64,000 nt of DNA from CAYZTD01 sp964638155 (GCA_964638155.1 CAZWYI010000004.1:31549-95548); one strand, 5' to 3'. Shown: positions 1 to 9,044, counted from the first letter of the stretch. The notes: a model not told the origin generated them from the letters alone. Translations and numbers: made by a program.

Positions 1-1542
1 GTTGGAGTTGTAATAGCTGGTCTTTTTAAATTTAGCCAAGTAGCACTTAAAGTAGTTAGCGGCGCTGTTCATCATATAATAAGTATCGGTAAATATGATA
101 TAGGAGGCGGTGCAAAAGAAGCACATATTTATGGTGGTGTTGCAACATCACCAGCACTTCTTGGTGTAGGATGGATTATAGGTCCGCGTATTGCTTCATT
201 TGTATTTGTTGGAGGATTAATTGGATGGGTTATTCTTGCTCCTTTGATTGCTCTAGCTACTGGTCTTCCTGAACCAGGTATTGCCGCGGGACTCACTGAA
301 GCTCAGAGGCTTGCTCAGATACAAGATGCAATGGCTCTTGGTAATGGTAACTTTGAAATAGGCAGACAAATCTGGGGATTTTTCCAGATATGGGGAAATT
401 ATATTAGATATATTGGTGTAGGCGCCATGGTAGTAGGCGGTCTTTACACTATTTTCAAACTTCGAGCAAATCTTTCAGAAGGAATAAAAGAAGCAATTGC
501 AGGTATAAAAGGCGCAACTACCGTATCAAAAAAACGTACCAACCAGGATTTAAACTTTAAATTTGTGTTCCTTGCAATAGGTGCTCTAACAATTCCAGTA
601 TTTTTATTATATGGCTATATCTCAAACGAATGGGCTGTATCAGGAATAATGGCAGTTTTTGCAATTCTATTTGCGTTTATTGCTAGTGCTATTGCAGGAT
701 ACATGGCAGGACTACTTGGTTCATCAAATAATCCAATTTCTGGTGTTACTGTATCTGTTCTTCTTATCACTTCATTAATACTATTAGGGTTTGGTCTTTC
801 TGGAGATGTAGGTGCATATGGTGTAGCGATTTTAATTGCTGCAGTAATATGTTGTGCAGCTGCAATTTCAGGAGATGTACTTCAATCTATGACCTGCGGT
901 CAAATGATTGGTGCAACACCAAGAAATCAGCAAATCGCTGAAATGATAGGAGTTCTTGCAGCAGCTCCAATACTTGCTCTTGTTGTACAAGCATTAGATC
1001 AAGCATATACAATCGGTAGCATTAATCTACCAGCTCCACAGGCGTTTTTAATGTCTGGTATTGTAAAAGGAGTTCTAGGCGGAGGAATGGTATGGCCGTT
1101 TGTTCTTGCTGGAGCAATTTTAGCGTTTGTACTAATATTAATAGACTTACCAGTTCTACCTGTAGCAATTGGTATTTATTTACCATTCACTCTAAGCGTT
1201 CCAATTTTTGGCGGTGGAATAGTAAGACATGTTACAAACCACTTTATTAAAAAGAAATACGGATCAGCTGATGAAGAAGAAATCAGCGAATGGGAACTTG
1301 CAATCAAACAAACTGATGTTAAACCAAAGGAAAAGATTATAAGAAGCGGTCTTCTTCTCACTGCAGGGTTAATTGCAGGAGAGGCACTAACTGGTGTAAT
1401 TGTAGCATTCCTTATAATCGGAGGAATAGACCTTGCAATATTTAATTATCCACCTATAATTCCAGCAATAATCATATGGTTATTCATAGCAGTGCTTCTA
1501 GCATATATCCCACTGAGGGAAATCTTTGCTAAGGAAGAATAA
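1..1542 (+). CDS. OPT-family oligopeptide transporter, 3' part (5' end outside window)
   Basis: The frame is open from base 1 with no start, so this is the C-terminal ~513 residues of a longer membrane protein. Hydrophobic helices alternate with short loops, and the DVLQSMTCGQMIGATPRNQQ stretch followed by a PAPQ..LM..IV.G motif is characteristic of the OPT transporters, which import peptides or metal chelates by proton coupling. A basic cytoplasmic loop (near base 480-545) and a late charged loop (near 1250-1330) separate helices. The 3' end overlaps the next gene by 17 bases, so the two are co-transcribed. Substrate cannot be read from sequence; peptide import would suit the nearby exopeptidases. 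Confidence 0.85.
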   Translation, partial: VGVVIAGLFKFSQVALKVVSGAVHHIISIGKYDIGGGAKEAHIYGGVATSPALLGVGWIIGPRIASFVFVGGLIGWVILAPLIALATGLPEPGIAAGLTEAQRLAQIQDAMALGNGNFEIGRQIWGFFQIWGNYIRYIGVGAMVVGGLYTIFKLRANLSEGIKEAIAGIKGATTVSKKRTNQDLNFKFVFLAIGALTIPVFLLYGYISNEWAVSGIMAVFAILFAFIASAIAGYMAGLLGSSNNPISGVTVSVLLITSLILLGFGLSGDVGAYGVAILIAAVICCAAAISGDVLQSMTCGQMIGATPRNQQIAEMIGVLAAAPILALVVQALDQAYTIGSINLPAPQAFLMSGIVKGVLGGGMVWPFVLAGAILAFVLILIDLPVLPVAIGIYLPFTLSVPIFGGGIVRHVTNHFIKKKYGSADEEEISEWELAIKQTDVKPKEKIIRSGLLLTAGLIAGEALTGVIVAFLIIGGIDLAIFNYPPIIPAIIIWLFIAVLLAYIPLREIFAKEE

Positions 1543-1900
1543 AAATAAAGAAAAAAGAAAAAGCAATCTTCCAACTGAAGAAGAAATGCTTTCCTTTAAA
1601 CCTAGGCGTATTGATATAGATTGGAAAGAAGATAAAGAAGGTATAGTAAAACTAACTGTTCCCAAATTTAAAAGCAGCCTAGGTAAATCTTTTTGTAAAT
1701 TTATTAAAAAGGATAACTATTTCAAAGCAAGCTTTGACAGACTTGGAAGTATTGTTTGGAAAAATTGCGATGGAAATAGAACTGTTAAAGAAATTCTTGA
1801 AATATTAAAAAAAGAGTTTCCAGATGAAAAGGATATTGATAACCGATTGTATCTTTTTTTACAGCAGATGGATAATCTAAATTATCTTGATTTAAAATAG
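1526..1900 (+). CDS. PqqD-like small protein
   Basis: A 124-residue soluble protein whose C-terminal half (about residues 65-120) reads FDRLGSIVWKNCDGNRTV, then an alternating helical segment, the signature of the PqqD fold. In bacteria PqqD proteins deliver peptide substrates to radical SAM enzymes. Here no radical SAM maturase is adjacent and the gene overlaps the OPT transporter, so a peptide-binding accessory role for the transporter is plausible but unproven. The N-terminus is strongly basic (KNKNKEKRK). The ATG at 1526 lies inside the transporter gene, suggesting translational coupling. Confidence 0.65.
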   Translation: MLRKNKNKEKRKSNLPTEEEMLSFKPRRIDIDWKEDKEGIVKLTVPKFKSSLGKSFCKFIKKDNYFKASFDRLGSIVWKNCDGNRTVKEILEILKKEFPDEKDIDNRLYLFLQQMDNLNYLDLK

Positions 1901-1904
1901 TTCT

Positions 1905-2306
1905 TTATAATTCTTTATCTTTATTTCTTGCGTAAAGATAGGCACTACATTTCTTTACACTATTTACTAATTCATTTATATCAACAGGTTTACTTAAATA
2001 ATCATATACATATGGCTCAAGAGTACCCATGTTTTTATTTTCTTTTATCCCAAGTGCACTAATTATTTCTATAGCTACATTTTTTGCATAGTCTTTTTTC
2101 ACAATCTCTCTAATTGTATCCCATCCACTCATTTCAGGCATCATTATATCCATTAATACAATTCCTTCAAATCCTTTCTTTATTTTTTCAAGGCATTCCA
2201 TCCCGTCTGAAGCGGTAACTACCTCAAAATCCTGTTTTTCAAGTATTTCTTTTAAGGAATCTAAAATATCTGGTTCATCATCAACTATCATTACTTTTAT
2301 TTTCAT
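1905..2306 (-). CDS. Stand-alone response regulator (CheY-like receiver)
   Basis: A single receiver domain of 133 residues with no output domain. The acidic pair D9-D10, the phosphoacceptor D53 in LMDIMMPE, and the conserved Lys in LSKPV are all present, so it should be phosphorylatable. No histidine kinase lies beside it; the cognate kinase must be elsewhere. It is convergent with the PqqD-like gene, their stops 4 bases apart. A single-domain receiver usually acts by protein contact (chemotaxis, phosphorelay) rather than DNA binding. Confidence 0.9.
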   Translation of the reverse strand: MKIKVMIVDDEPDILDSLKEILEKQDFEVVTASDGMECLEKIKKGFEGIVLMDIMMPEMSGWDTIREIVKKDYAKNVAIEIISALGIKENKNMGTLEPYVYDYLSKPVDINELVNSVKKCSAYLYARNKDKEL

Positions 2307-2473
2307 ATAAATACCTATGACTAACAGTTTGTATCAGTTTTTTACTTAAAAATTGTTTGTTTATATAAAAATGGGTAATGGAAAAAGTTGCTGCTTTGTT
2401 TATCATTGATAAATTCATCTTAATAATTTTTCTTTAAATTTTTTTAATACTTTCAATCTACTCTTATCTATGC

Positions 2474-2481
2474 TTAAATAA
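2474..2481 (+). promoter_or_regulatory. TATA-like box for the candidate ncRNA
   Basis: TTAAATAA lies about 25-30 bases before the GC-rich block at 2512, the usual archaeal spacing from TATA box to transcription start. No coding start follows for 180 bases, so the box most simply serves a non-coding RNA. Confidence 0.35.
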
Positions 2482-2504
2482 AATAATTGCTTTTACAGAT
2501 TTTA

Positions 2505-2594
2505 GCATGAACCGGACGGATCCCTCTAAGAGCGATCCCGATACTCTTTTATTATCCTCCCCGAACTTCCGTCCGGCCTCTCCTCACACTTTTT
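2505..2594 (+). ncRNA. Candidate structured non-coding RNA
   Basis: A GC-rich block (about 55% GC by hand count over 2512-2576) in AT-rich surroundings. CCGGACGGA (2512-2520) pairs perfectly with TCCGTCCGG (2568-2576), closing a 47-base region. Inside it AAGAG (2528-2532) can pair with CTCTT (2544-2548), with GA...GA in the apical loop reminiscent of a K-loop. A TATA-like box precedes it and a T run (2590-2594) follows a weak CCTCA/TGAGG hairpin, supporting the plus strand. It could be an H/ACA-like guide, but no ACA box sits directly after the closing stem, so I leave the class open. It may also be a long leader of the downstream gene. Confidence 0.45.
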
Positions 2595-2653
2595 GAGGAT
2601 AAGTATTAAATCAAAGTTCTTTATAACACGTGTTAACATTTGGTGAATTTGAA

Positions 2654-2857
2654 ATGTCAGAAGAAAAAATCACAGCAGATATGAATATTAAGGAAGTACT
2701 CGATAAATATCCTGAAACAGTTTCGGTATTTGGTAAATATAATATGGGTTGCATCGGCTGTATAGCTGCAAGTTTTGAAAAAATTAAAGATATTGCTGGT
2801 GTACATGGGATCGATGTTAAAAAATTTGTTAAAGAGTTAAATGAAATTGTTAAATAA
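2654..2857 (+). CDS. DUF1858 small redox-type protein
   Basis: A 67-residue protein matching the DUF1858 pattern: an N-terminal strand (ITADMNIKEVLDKYPE), then a loop with paired cysteines MGCIGC and a C-terminal helix. The family is described as a putative disulfide or redox domain often near hybrid cluster protein or glycyl radical systems. I chose ATG 2654 because GGTG lies about 9 bases upstream and homologues begin close to this residue; the open frame extends to 2630 without a better start. It stands alone between the candidate ncRNA and a regulator gene. Confidence 0.8.
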   Translation: MSEEKITADMNIKEVLDKYPETVSVFGKYNMGCIGCIAASFEKIKDIAGVHGIDVKKFVKELNEIVK

Positions 2858-2980
2858 CATTTTTTAGTATCTTAAATTATTTTTTTTTGTATTTTTATGC
2901 CATATCGGGGAAAGGTTTAAATAATTTAAAAATAACATTATATTTATATAATTATAAAAATAAAGTTTCGGGTTATAAAT

Positions 2981-3634
2981 ATGTCAAAGATACAAATAGA
3001 ACAAATGTTCGACATAGACGCCAGGAGAAATATTTACAGTTTTATAAAGAAAAACCCTGGTTTACATTTTAGAGAGGTATCCAGAGAATTAGATATTCCT
3101 GCTTCAACACTTAAATACCATCTTAATTATCTTATCAAAAAAAAAATTTTATTAAAACAAAAAGATAACGGATATTTGAGGTATTATTCATCAGATAAAG
3201 TAAGCAACGGAGATAAAAAACTTTTAAGCATCTTAAGGGAGACTGTTCCAAGAAATATCGTACTTTATTTATTTCTTTATTCTGATTCTTCTAACAAGGA
3301 AATAATGGATTTTGCTGAAAAATGGAAAAACCATCCAACAAAAATTGGCTATCACTTAAATAAACATCGCACTACCATAAGTTTTCATATAAAAAAACTT
3401 CTTGAAGAAAATATCCTAGAATCTTTTACTGTTAAAAATGAGGTAAGATATAGACTTAAAAATCCAGAGGATATAATAGATCTTATAATAAAATACAAAA
3501 AAAGTATATTATCTGAGGCATACGGGCGTTTTTTAAAGTATTTAGAAAATCCAAGAAATGATAATAAAAATAACTCTATAGATAATGCATTGGATGCCCT
3601 TTTTGATATATTCCCTCTTCCTTTCCGATCATAG
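2981..3634 (+). CDS. Double winged-helix transcriptional regulator
   Basis: Two winged-helix domains in tandem. The first (about residues 10-75) has FREVSRELDIPASTLKYHL as helix-turn-helix, the second (about 95-165) has TKIGYHLNKHRTTISFHIKK. Both resemble ArsR/MarR-like archaeal regulators in which a second DNA-binding domain replaces the dimerisation domain. No sensor domain is evident, and the last 40 residues are polar. The start follows a TATA-rich leader near 2940-2960. Targets are unknown; with the exoprotein regulon starting 2 kb downstream it is one candidate, among others, for its regulator. Confidence 0.8.
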   Translation: MSKIQIEQMFDIDARRNIYSFIKKNPGLHFREVSRELDIPASTLKYHLNYLIKKKILLKQKDNGYLRYYSSDKVSNGDKKLLSILRETVPRNIVLYLFLYSDSSNKEIMDFAEKWKNHPTKIGYHLNKHRTTISFHIKKLLEENILESFTVKNEVRYRLKNPEDIIDLIIKYKKSILSEAYGRFLKYLENPRNDNKNNSIDNALDALFDIFPLPFRS

Positions 3635-3636
3635 AA

Positions 3637-5184
3637 TTATTTTATAAATTTTGATAAAAATTTTGTTAAAAAATTAGTTTTCAAATGAATTTTTTCACCT
3701 ATTATTCCTATTATGTTTATGTCTTCTGGGTCTATACTTTTAGTAATTAAGAAAAACAGAGAATAGAGCATATAAAACAAAATAAAAAACAGAATTAATA
3801 TAAACAAATCAATAACAATAACATTTCTAACTATAATATAAATAAATAGGGATATAGCTATAGTAAAAATAGTTGGTTTTAATAGATTATAACTTAGTGA
3901 AATCACTTTAGTTTTATAATAGAGTATACTAGATTTTATAATGTTAAAAGATAGAATTGCAATACCAACAGATAGGGCAGCACCTATAATACCATATTTT
4001 GGAATTAAAATAATATTTAAAATGATATTTAGTACAGTTGCAACAAGAATTGAATACATGACAAATCTTGGTTTGCCGATTGAAACTAATGTTGAACCAT
4101 TAGGTCCTGCAAAATTTGTAATAATCGCGCCAATTAAAAGAATTCTTAGAACATTTGATGCAAGGATATATTCATTACCATATATTATTTTGATAACCTG
4201 AGTTGAGAAAAGAAATAAAAATAAAAACATAGGAAATGTCAAAAAACATAGCCACTTGGTTAACACAATATAAATTCTTTTTATTTCTTTGATTTTGTTT
4301 AATCCATAAAGATTGGAAACAACTGGCATATATAAAACTAATAGAATACCAATAGGAAAGGATACAAACCCTGTTATAACGCCTGCAGCCTTATACAATC
4401 CTACTTCAGATGCTGTTCTAATACCACCTATCATTAAATTGTTAACCCAGCTTGTAGATGTGTTAAGAATTGCTACAGCAAGGAGGGGTAAAGAAAATAA
4501 AAGTAACGGTTTTGTTTGAGAAAACTCAATTCTAACGTTATTTAGTATCTTAAAACCCTTCATCTTTTTAAATGAGTATATTGCTAGTAAAGTACAAGTA
4601 ATTGCAAGAGAAGCTAGATATAAATAGAAAATGTAGATAAAAGACGAACTAGTAAAAACTATAGACATTAGAAACAAAAAGAAAAGTACGTTTTGCATTA
4701 TTTGCTGGAAATAAACAAGTGGCTTTATTTCTTTAAAACCTCTGAATACTGAAACAAAAATATTGATAATATTGTTTATTGGTATTACAAAAGAAAAAAT
4801 CTTTAATGGCAATGCAAAAGAAGGTTCTTTGAAAATATTTTCTGCTATATAATTTGATGAAAGAAATAGTATAGTTGCTATTATTGAACTGGCAATTATT
4901 GTTACAAATATTGAGGAAAATATTATATCTGGAATTATTTTTTGATCTTTTTTTCCTATATAGTATGCAAGATTTCTTGTAACACCTCTTGTAACACCTA
5001 AAGCGCCAATAGTTGAAAAAAGCTGTAGAAATGAAAAAGCAAGAGTAAAAATACCAAGGTCTGTTTTTCCCCAGACTCTTGCAATTATAATATGTACTGC
5101 TAGAAGTATAAACGATGAAATCAAGGATCCTATTAATACAAAACCTGAGCCTTTGACAACTGTATTTAAAGAATCTGAAATCAT
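3637..5184 (-). CDS. Polysaccharide flippase (Wzx/MATE-like)
   Basis: A 515-residue membrane protein with about 14 hydrophobic segments arranged as in the oligosaccharide flippase branch of the MOP superfamily. It begins SDSLNTVVKGSGFVLIGSL and carries the FTLAFSFLQLFSTIGALGVTRG motif typical of Wzx-like proteins. It should move lipid-linked sugars across the membrane for surface glycans or N-glycosylation. No glycosyltransferases adjoin it. It is convergent with the double winged-helix gene, stops only 2 bases apart, and divergent from the first secreted protease. Confidence 0.85.
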   Translation of the reverse strand: MISDSLNTVVKGSGFVLIGSLISSFILLAVHIIIARVWGKTDLGIFTLAFSFLQLFSTIGALGVTRGVTRNLAYYIGKKDQKIIPDIIFSSIFVTIIASSIIATILFLSSNYIAENIFKEPSFALPLKIFSFVIPINNIINIFVSVFRGFKEIKPLVYFQQIMQNVLFFLFLMSIVFTSSSFIYIFYLYLASLAITCTLLAIYSFKKMKGFKILNNVRIEFSQTKPLLLFSLPLLAVAILNTSTSWVNNLMIGGIRTASEVGLYKAAGVITGFVSFPIGILLVLYMPVVSNLYGLNKIKEIKRIYIVLTKWLCFLTFPMFLFLFLFSTQVIKIIYGNEYILASNVLRILLIGAIITNFAGPNGSTLVSIGKPRFVMYSILVATVLNIILNIILIPKYGIIGAALSVGIAILSFNIIKSSILYYKTKVISLSYNLLKPTIFTIAISLFIYIIVRNVIVIDLFILILFFILFYMLYSLFFLITKSIDPEDINIIGIIGEKIHLKTNFLTKFLSKFIK

Positions 5185-5378
5185 TGATTTACTGGTATTT
5201 TTTTTATTTTTTATTTAACCACTTCTCCGTTTAGAATTCATTTTAATAAATTTTTTTGATAAAACAGTGATAAAATTTTTAGATTCATTTTTTTTGTTTT
5301 ATCCCATCTTTTTAGAGGAATAAATAGTTTAACTAAATTTAATGTTTTTCGCTAATTTTAGATTATTTTCTTTTTCTC

Positions 5379-5408
5379 TGAGGAATATTGTTCTATAAAG
5401 TTTAAATA
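5379..5408 (+). promoter_or_regulatory. Exoprotein promoter element, copy 1 (T type)
   Basis: TGAGGAATATTGTTCTATAA (5379-5398), two bases, then the TATA-like TTTAAATA. It sits about 50 bases before the start of the caspase-like protease at 5460. One of eleven copies with identical internal spacing in this window. Confidence 0.85.
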
Positions 5409-5459
5409 GTTAAGCCATTAATATATTTTTTAGAAAATAAAAAAGGAATGTTTGATAAA

Positions 5460-7409
5460 ATGAAAAGTAAAATAATTACGATATTTGTGATGATGCTAAT
5501 GATTACAACAATTTTTGTAAGTTTTCCAACAGTAACTGCAGATAGCACGATAGTTCTTGAAAATACTAATGATCAAGCTGATAATCCAAAACAAATTGAT
5601 AAAGGTTGTATTCTTGCTCAGACTATTACAATTCCTGATGATGTTGATTCTCTTATAAGGGTTGAGTTTATCTTTGATAGGATTTATAGTGAAAACGATG
5701 GTGATATTGTATTTGGGGGTATTATTGAGGGGAACCCTCCTGCTGACCCTGATACTATGTGGGATGCCGTATGGCCAAAGATTTTTAGTGATATAGAGAA
5801 TCATGCAGATGAGTGGATTTCTTTTTCATTTGGAGGGGAGCTTGATGTTGATGCAGGGGATACATATACTTTGTTAATACTTAACCTTAATATTGATCTT
5901 TTAGGATCTCATGTTTCAAATGATGTTTCAAATTCAAATATTGGAGATATGAAATATTGGAATGGCGACGGATGGTCAGATGAATCCCAATATGATTTAC
6001 GTTTTAAGTTATATGGCGAATATGATGAAGAACCACCAGAGTATTTTGATTTAACTTATGATATTGAAGGTGAAGGTACAGTAGACTTAAATCCACCTGG
6101 TGGAAGATATGAAGAAGGAACTGAAGTCACATTAACAGCAAGTCCATCAGAAGGTTGGAGTTTTTCAGGATGGACAGGAGATATTTTTGATAATAGAAAT
6201 CCTACTACAATTATTATGAATTCCGATATACATACAACCGCACATTTCGAAGAAGAACAAACTGAAGAACTAAATGTAGATGCAGGTGGAATGGGTAATG
6301 GATACTATGTAGGTGAAATAGACAAGCCTATTCAATTTACCGGTTCTGTTGAAGGTGGAGTTGGGCCTTATACTTGGTCATGGGATTTCGATGATGGAAA
6401 AAGTAGTTCAGTTCAAAATCCTTCTCACACTTATAAAAAGGTCGCTGGTAAAGATCAAAAATGGCTTTATACTGTTACCCTAACTGTTAGAGACTCTAAG
6501 GGAAATACAGATTCTGATGAAGCTAAAGTAGCTATTGCAGAAGGATATAAAAATAAATATGCGCTAATAATCAGAGGACCACCAGATTCTTGGGGCAATG
6601 GCCTAGATGATGCATATCTAAGTCATTCATTTGATAATATGAAGAGTGTTCTTTATAGCAAAGGTTTCGAAATAATTGCATATAATCAACCATTAAAAAG
6701 TGATTTTAATCAAGCTTGTCTATCTTTAAAAGATGATGTAGAAAAGAATGACCTACTTGTAGTAGTAATGATGGGTCACGGAGTAAAAGATGGAGGGCAT
6801 AAATTCTATCTAAATGATTATCAATATGAATCAGAGAGATTTTTAAATGATGAGGAATTACCTAACTACTTAAATGGGATTAAATGTCGTCAGCTGGTAG
6901 TAATGTTTAGTTGCTACAGTGGCGGATTTGTTGATGACTTATCAAAAAACTCAAATGATTTAAAAAGGATTGTTTTAACATCATCAAAATCTGATGAAAT
7001 GACTTATGCAGGTTATAAAATGGATTGGTTAGGAAACCTAATGCTAGGCTTTCTAAATGATAACGCAGCTGATTATGATGGTAATAGCATAGTAACTATA
7101 GAAGAATCATTCAGATATGCAACAAATAGTCTTTCAGGATCCAATTCAAATAATATGCATCCATTACTAGATGATAACGGGGATGGAGAAGGCCACAGTA
7201 TCGACGATAATCTCTATTATACAGTGCCAATTCCAGGAGAAGATGGTTTTTATGCTACAACATCAACATTGGATAGTGCATTAGCAATTCCAGGGTCAAA
7301 ACAAAAAACAATAGAATACCCGCTGATTAGCAGATTTCTTTCACGCTTTCCTTTAATACAACAATTATTACACAGTTTTAAAAACCAACTTTTCCCAATT
7401 TTTCAATAA
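5460..7409 (+). CDS. Secreted caspase-like (C13/C14-type) peptidase with InlB-type and PKD domains
   Basis: 649 residues counted from ATG 5460, preferred because TTGAT precedes it as GGTGAT does in sister genes (an ATG at 5448 is possible). A signal peptide (1-28) is followed by a beta-rich domain (30-180), an InlB-like repeat (about 195-265, ASPSEGWSFSGWTGD), a PKD domain (about 275-355, WSWDFDDG) and a peptidase domain. The catalytic dyad is readable as H440 (MMGHGVKDGG) and C485 (FSCYSGG), as in legumain/caspase-fold enzymes. The last 30 residues form the shared tail (RFLSRFPLIQQLL). Likely an extracellular protein-degrading enzyme; specificity is not predictable. Confidence 0.85.
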   Translation: MKSKIITIFVMMLMITTIFVSFPTVTADSTIVLENTNDQADNPKQIDKGCILAQTITIPDDVDSLIRVEFIFDRIYSENDGDIVFGGIIEGNPPADPDTMWDAVWPKIFSDIENHADEWISFSFGGELDVDAGDTYTLLILNLNIDLLGSHVSNDVSNSNIGDMKYWNGDGWSDESQYDLRFKLYGEYDEEPPEYFDLTYDIEGEGTVDLNPPGGRYEEGTEVTLTASPSEGWSFSGWTGDIFDNRNPTTIIMNSDIHTTAHFEEEQTEELNVDAGGMGNGYYVGEIDKPIQFTGSVEGGVGPYTWSWDFDDGKSSSVQNPSHTYKKVAGKDQKWLYTVTLTVRDSKGNTDSDEAKVAIAEGYKNKYALIIRGPPDSWGNGLDDAYLSHSFDNMKSVLYSKGFEIIAYNQPLKSDFNQACLSLKDDVEKNDLLVVVMMGHGVKDGGHKFYLNDYQYESERFLNDEELPNYLNGIKCRQLVVMFSCYSGGFVDDLSKNSNDLKRIVLTSSKSDEMTYAGYKMDWLGNLMLGFLNDNAADYDGNSIVTIEESFRYATNSLSGSNSNNMHPLLDDNGDGEGHSIDDNLYYTVPIPGEDGFYATTSTLDSALAIPGSKQKTIEYPLISRFLSRFPLIQQLLHSFKNQLFPIFQ

Positions 7410-7485
7410 AATACAATTTTACATAAAAAATGTTATGCATATGCCGTAACCTTAAAATTTTATTATTTTTTCTTTTTAAAATTAT

Positions 7486-8412
7486 ATGAAATGCTATTTT
7501 TGTAAAAGTAAAAACGTTGTAAAAAATGGTTTTAGAAAAAACAAATATAGTAAAAAACAAAAATATTACTGTAAAACTTGCAGTAGATGTTTTACTGATA
7601 GATCAAATTTTTATGATAACAAAATGTATAATGCAAGAATTGTTTATACAGCCTTGAATAGATATAATCTTGGTTTTAGCTTAGGCAAGGTATCCTGTTT
7701 TATTAATAAAAAATTCAAGGTTAAAACAAATAAGAGTACAATTTATTCCTGGATTCTTGAATATAAAAAACTATGTCCAATTGAAAAATATCGGGAAAAA
7801 ATTGTTGAAGGGAAAAAAAATTTGATTTTTAAAAAGCGTTTCAATCACATCAATCTTAATTATGAATACATGCTTCATAATTTAAAACTGAAATTGTTTG
7901 TTGAAAACAAATATTTTTGTCTTTATAGTTTTTTAAAAAGACTTGAAAAGGGGTGTCCTAATGTTTTTTTTGAAATAGGAAAAAGGTGTTCAAACCCTAC
8001 TTTTAAAATTAATGTAGAAACATCTAATAAGAAAAACTATGCGTGTAGAGCTGCAGCTTTTTCAATAAAAGCAGCAAAAGAAAATATTGATAGGCATAGT
8101 TTTGTTGAAAATTTTATGTTGATAAATGATAAATCTACTGTTGCCTGCGAGGTACCTGTATGGTACTATGATAAAAAAATTGGTGATGGTGTGACAGGTC
8201 ACATTGATATAATTCAGATTAGAAACAATACTTTGTATATCCTTGATTATAAGCCAAATGCTAAAAGTGATAAAAAAGCAGCTGGTCAGCTTTATCATTA
8301 TGCAAAAGCTCTGTCATATAGGGCAAGGCTATCTATTGATAAAATTGTTTGTGCTTGGTTTGATAAAGATATTTACTTTGAGTTTCATCCAAATAACATT
8401 GATTTAAAATAG
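7486..8412 (+). CDS. Zinc-ribbon/HTH protein fused to a RecB/Cas4-like PD-(D/E)XK nuclease
   Basis: The first 35 residues form a zinc ribbon (CYFC then CKTC) with YYCKTCSRCFTDR, as at the N-terminus of IS1/IS6-type transposases, followed by a helical DNA-binding region (about 40-95) with a resolvase-like turn. No DDE catalytic domain follows. Instead the C-terminal 130 residues carry GHIDIIQ, then YILDYKP and QLYHYAKAL, matching the D, DxK and QxxxY motifs of RecB/Cas4-family nucleases. The likely product is a sequence-targeted DNA endonuclease of mobile-element or defence origin. It lacks the island's promoter element and stands alone between secreted-protein genes, which suggests acquisition. 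Confidence 0.7.
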   Translation: MKCYFCKSKNVVKNGFRKNKYSKKQKYYCKTCSRCFTDRSNFYDNKMYNARIVYTALNRYNLGFSLGKVSCFINKKFKVKTNKSTIYSWILEYKKLCPIEKYREKIVEGKKNLIFKKRFNHINLNYEYMLHNLKLKLFVENKYFCLYSFLKRLEKGCPNVFFEIGKRCSNPTFKINVETSNKKNYACRAAAFSIKAAKENIDRHSFVENFMLINDKSTVACEVPVWYYDKKIGDGVTGHIDIIQIRNNTLYILDYKPNAKSDKKAAGQLYHYAKALSYRARLSIDKIVCAWFDKDIYFEFHPNNIDLK

Positions 8413-8539
8413 TATAATTATTATTAAAATATTAAATTACAAATACATTTAACATGACAATTACAAAAAATGTATTTTAAATATTGATTTTAAAAAGGGT
8501 GAACTTGAATTAACTTAAATCATTTTTAGTTTTGACCTG

Positions 8540-8860
8540 TTTTTTTTGTTTTATATGTAGAGTTTTGTACAGGTTTTTATCTGTCGAGTTTTATACAGGT
8601 TTTTATCAGCCGGGTTTTGAACGAAGGTTAATATATTAGGTGTTTTTGTCTGATGGGTTTTGTACGGAGTTGAAAATGGTTTTATCATTTGGTTTTTGTA
8701 CCGTATATTTCTTCTGTTGAAGTGAGAGTGTTGCAGGAAGGTTGTTCAGTTGGATAATGGATAGGGGTGGATTGTTTTTAACTTTTCTTCTGTTGAAGCG
8801 GGTTGTTGCCGTCAGGTTTTTCAATTGGGAAATATACAGGGTTGGTTTGGTCTTAATATT
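8540..8860. repeat. Degenerate tandem repeats in a gene-free stretch
   Basis: The 632-base gap at 8413-9044 holds two repeat families. A 26-bp unit, GAGTTTTGTACAGGTTTTTA and variants, starts at 8560, 8586 and 8612, with decayed copies near 8650 and 8690. A longer unit of about 76 bases starting TTTCTTCTGTTGAAG occurs at 8708 and 8784. The 26-bp period is not a multiple of three, so a coding repeat is unlikely, although a 91-codon frame is open on the minus strand. The rest of the gap (8413-8540, 8860-8970) shows nothing beyond AT-rich sequence. Confidence 0.6.
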
Positions 8861-8970
8861 TGTATTTATTTGTATTTTATTGAAGATGGTGAAAGGAAGG
8901 TATGATCCCAAATAAATTTTTTTCAGTCATATGCCCACTTATTAACTACACTCATACCTTTATCTTTCCA

Positions 8971-9000
8971 TGAGGAATATTGTACTATAAGGTATTTATA
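8971..9000 (+). promoter_or_regulatory. Exoprotein promoter element, copy 2 (A type)
   Basis: TGAGGAATATTGTACTATAA (8971-8990), two bases, then TATTTATA (8993-9000). It lies 45 bases before the start at 9045. The central GTAC makes this copy an almost perfect dyad (TATTGTACTATA, ten of twelve positions symmetric). Confidence 0.85.
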
Positions 9001-9044
9001 TGATGATAACAAATGTATATATATATCTAAAAGGTGATAAAAAT

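Noticed and set aside
2505..2594. H/ACA guide RNA assignment for the GC-rich hairpin.
   Set aside because: No ACA box directly after the closing stem, and the inner pocket is asymmetric; kept only as an unclassified RNA candidate.
2887..3072. 61-codon plus-strand frame upstream of the double winged-helix gene.
   Set aside because: AT-rich leader with low-complexity translation, overlapping the real gene in another frame.
8636..8911. 91-codon minus-strand frame with repeating peptide pattern (QKPNDK, QNPSDK).
   Set aside because: It merely reads the degenerate tandem repeats; the 26-bp period is not in phase, and there is no ribosome binding site or promoter.
9000..9044. Upstream ATG at 9000 as start of the small secreted protein.
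   Set aside because: It overlaps the TATA box, so it is not in the transcript, and the extra residues would spoil the signal peptide.
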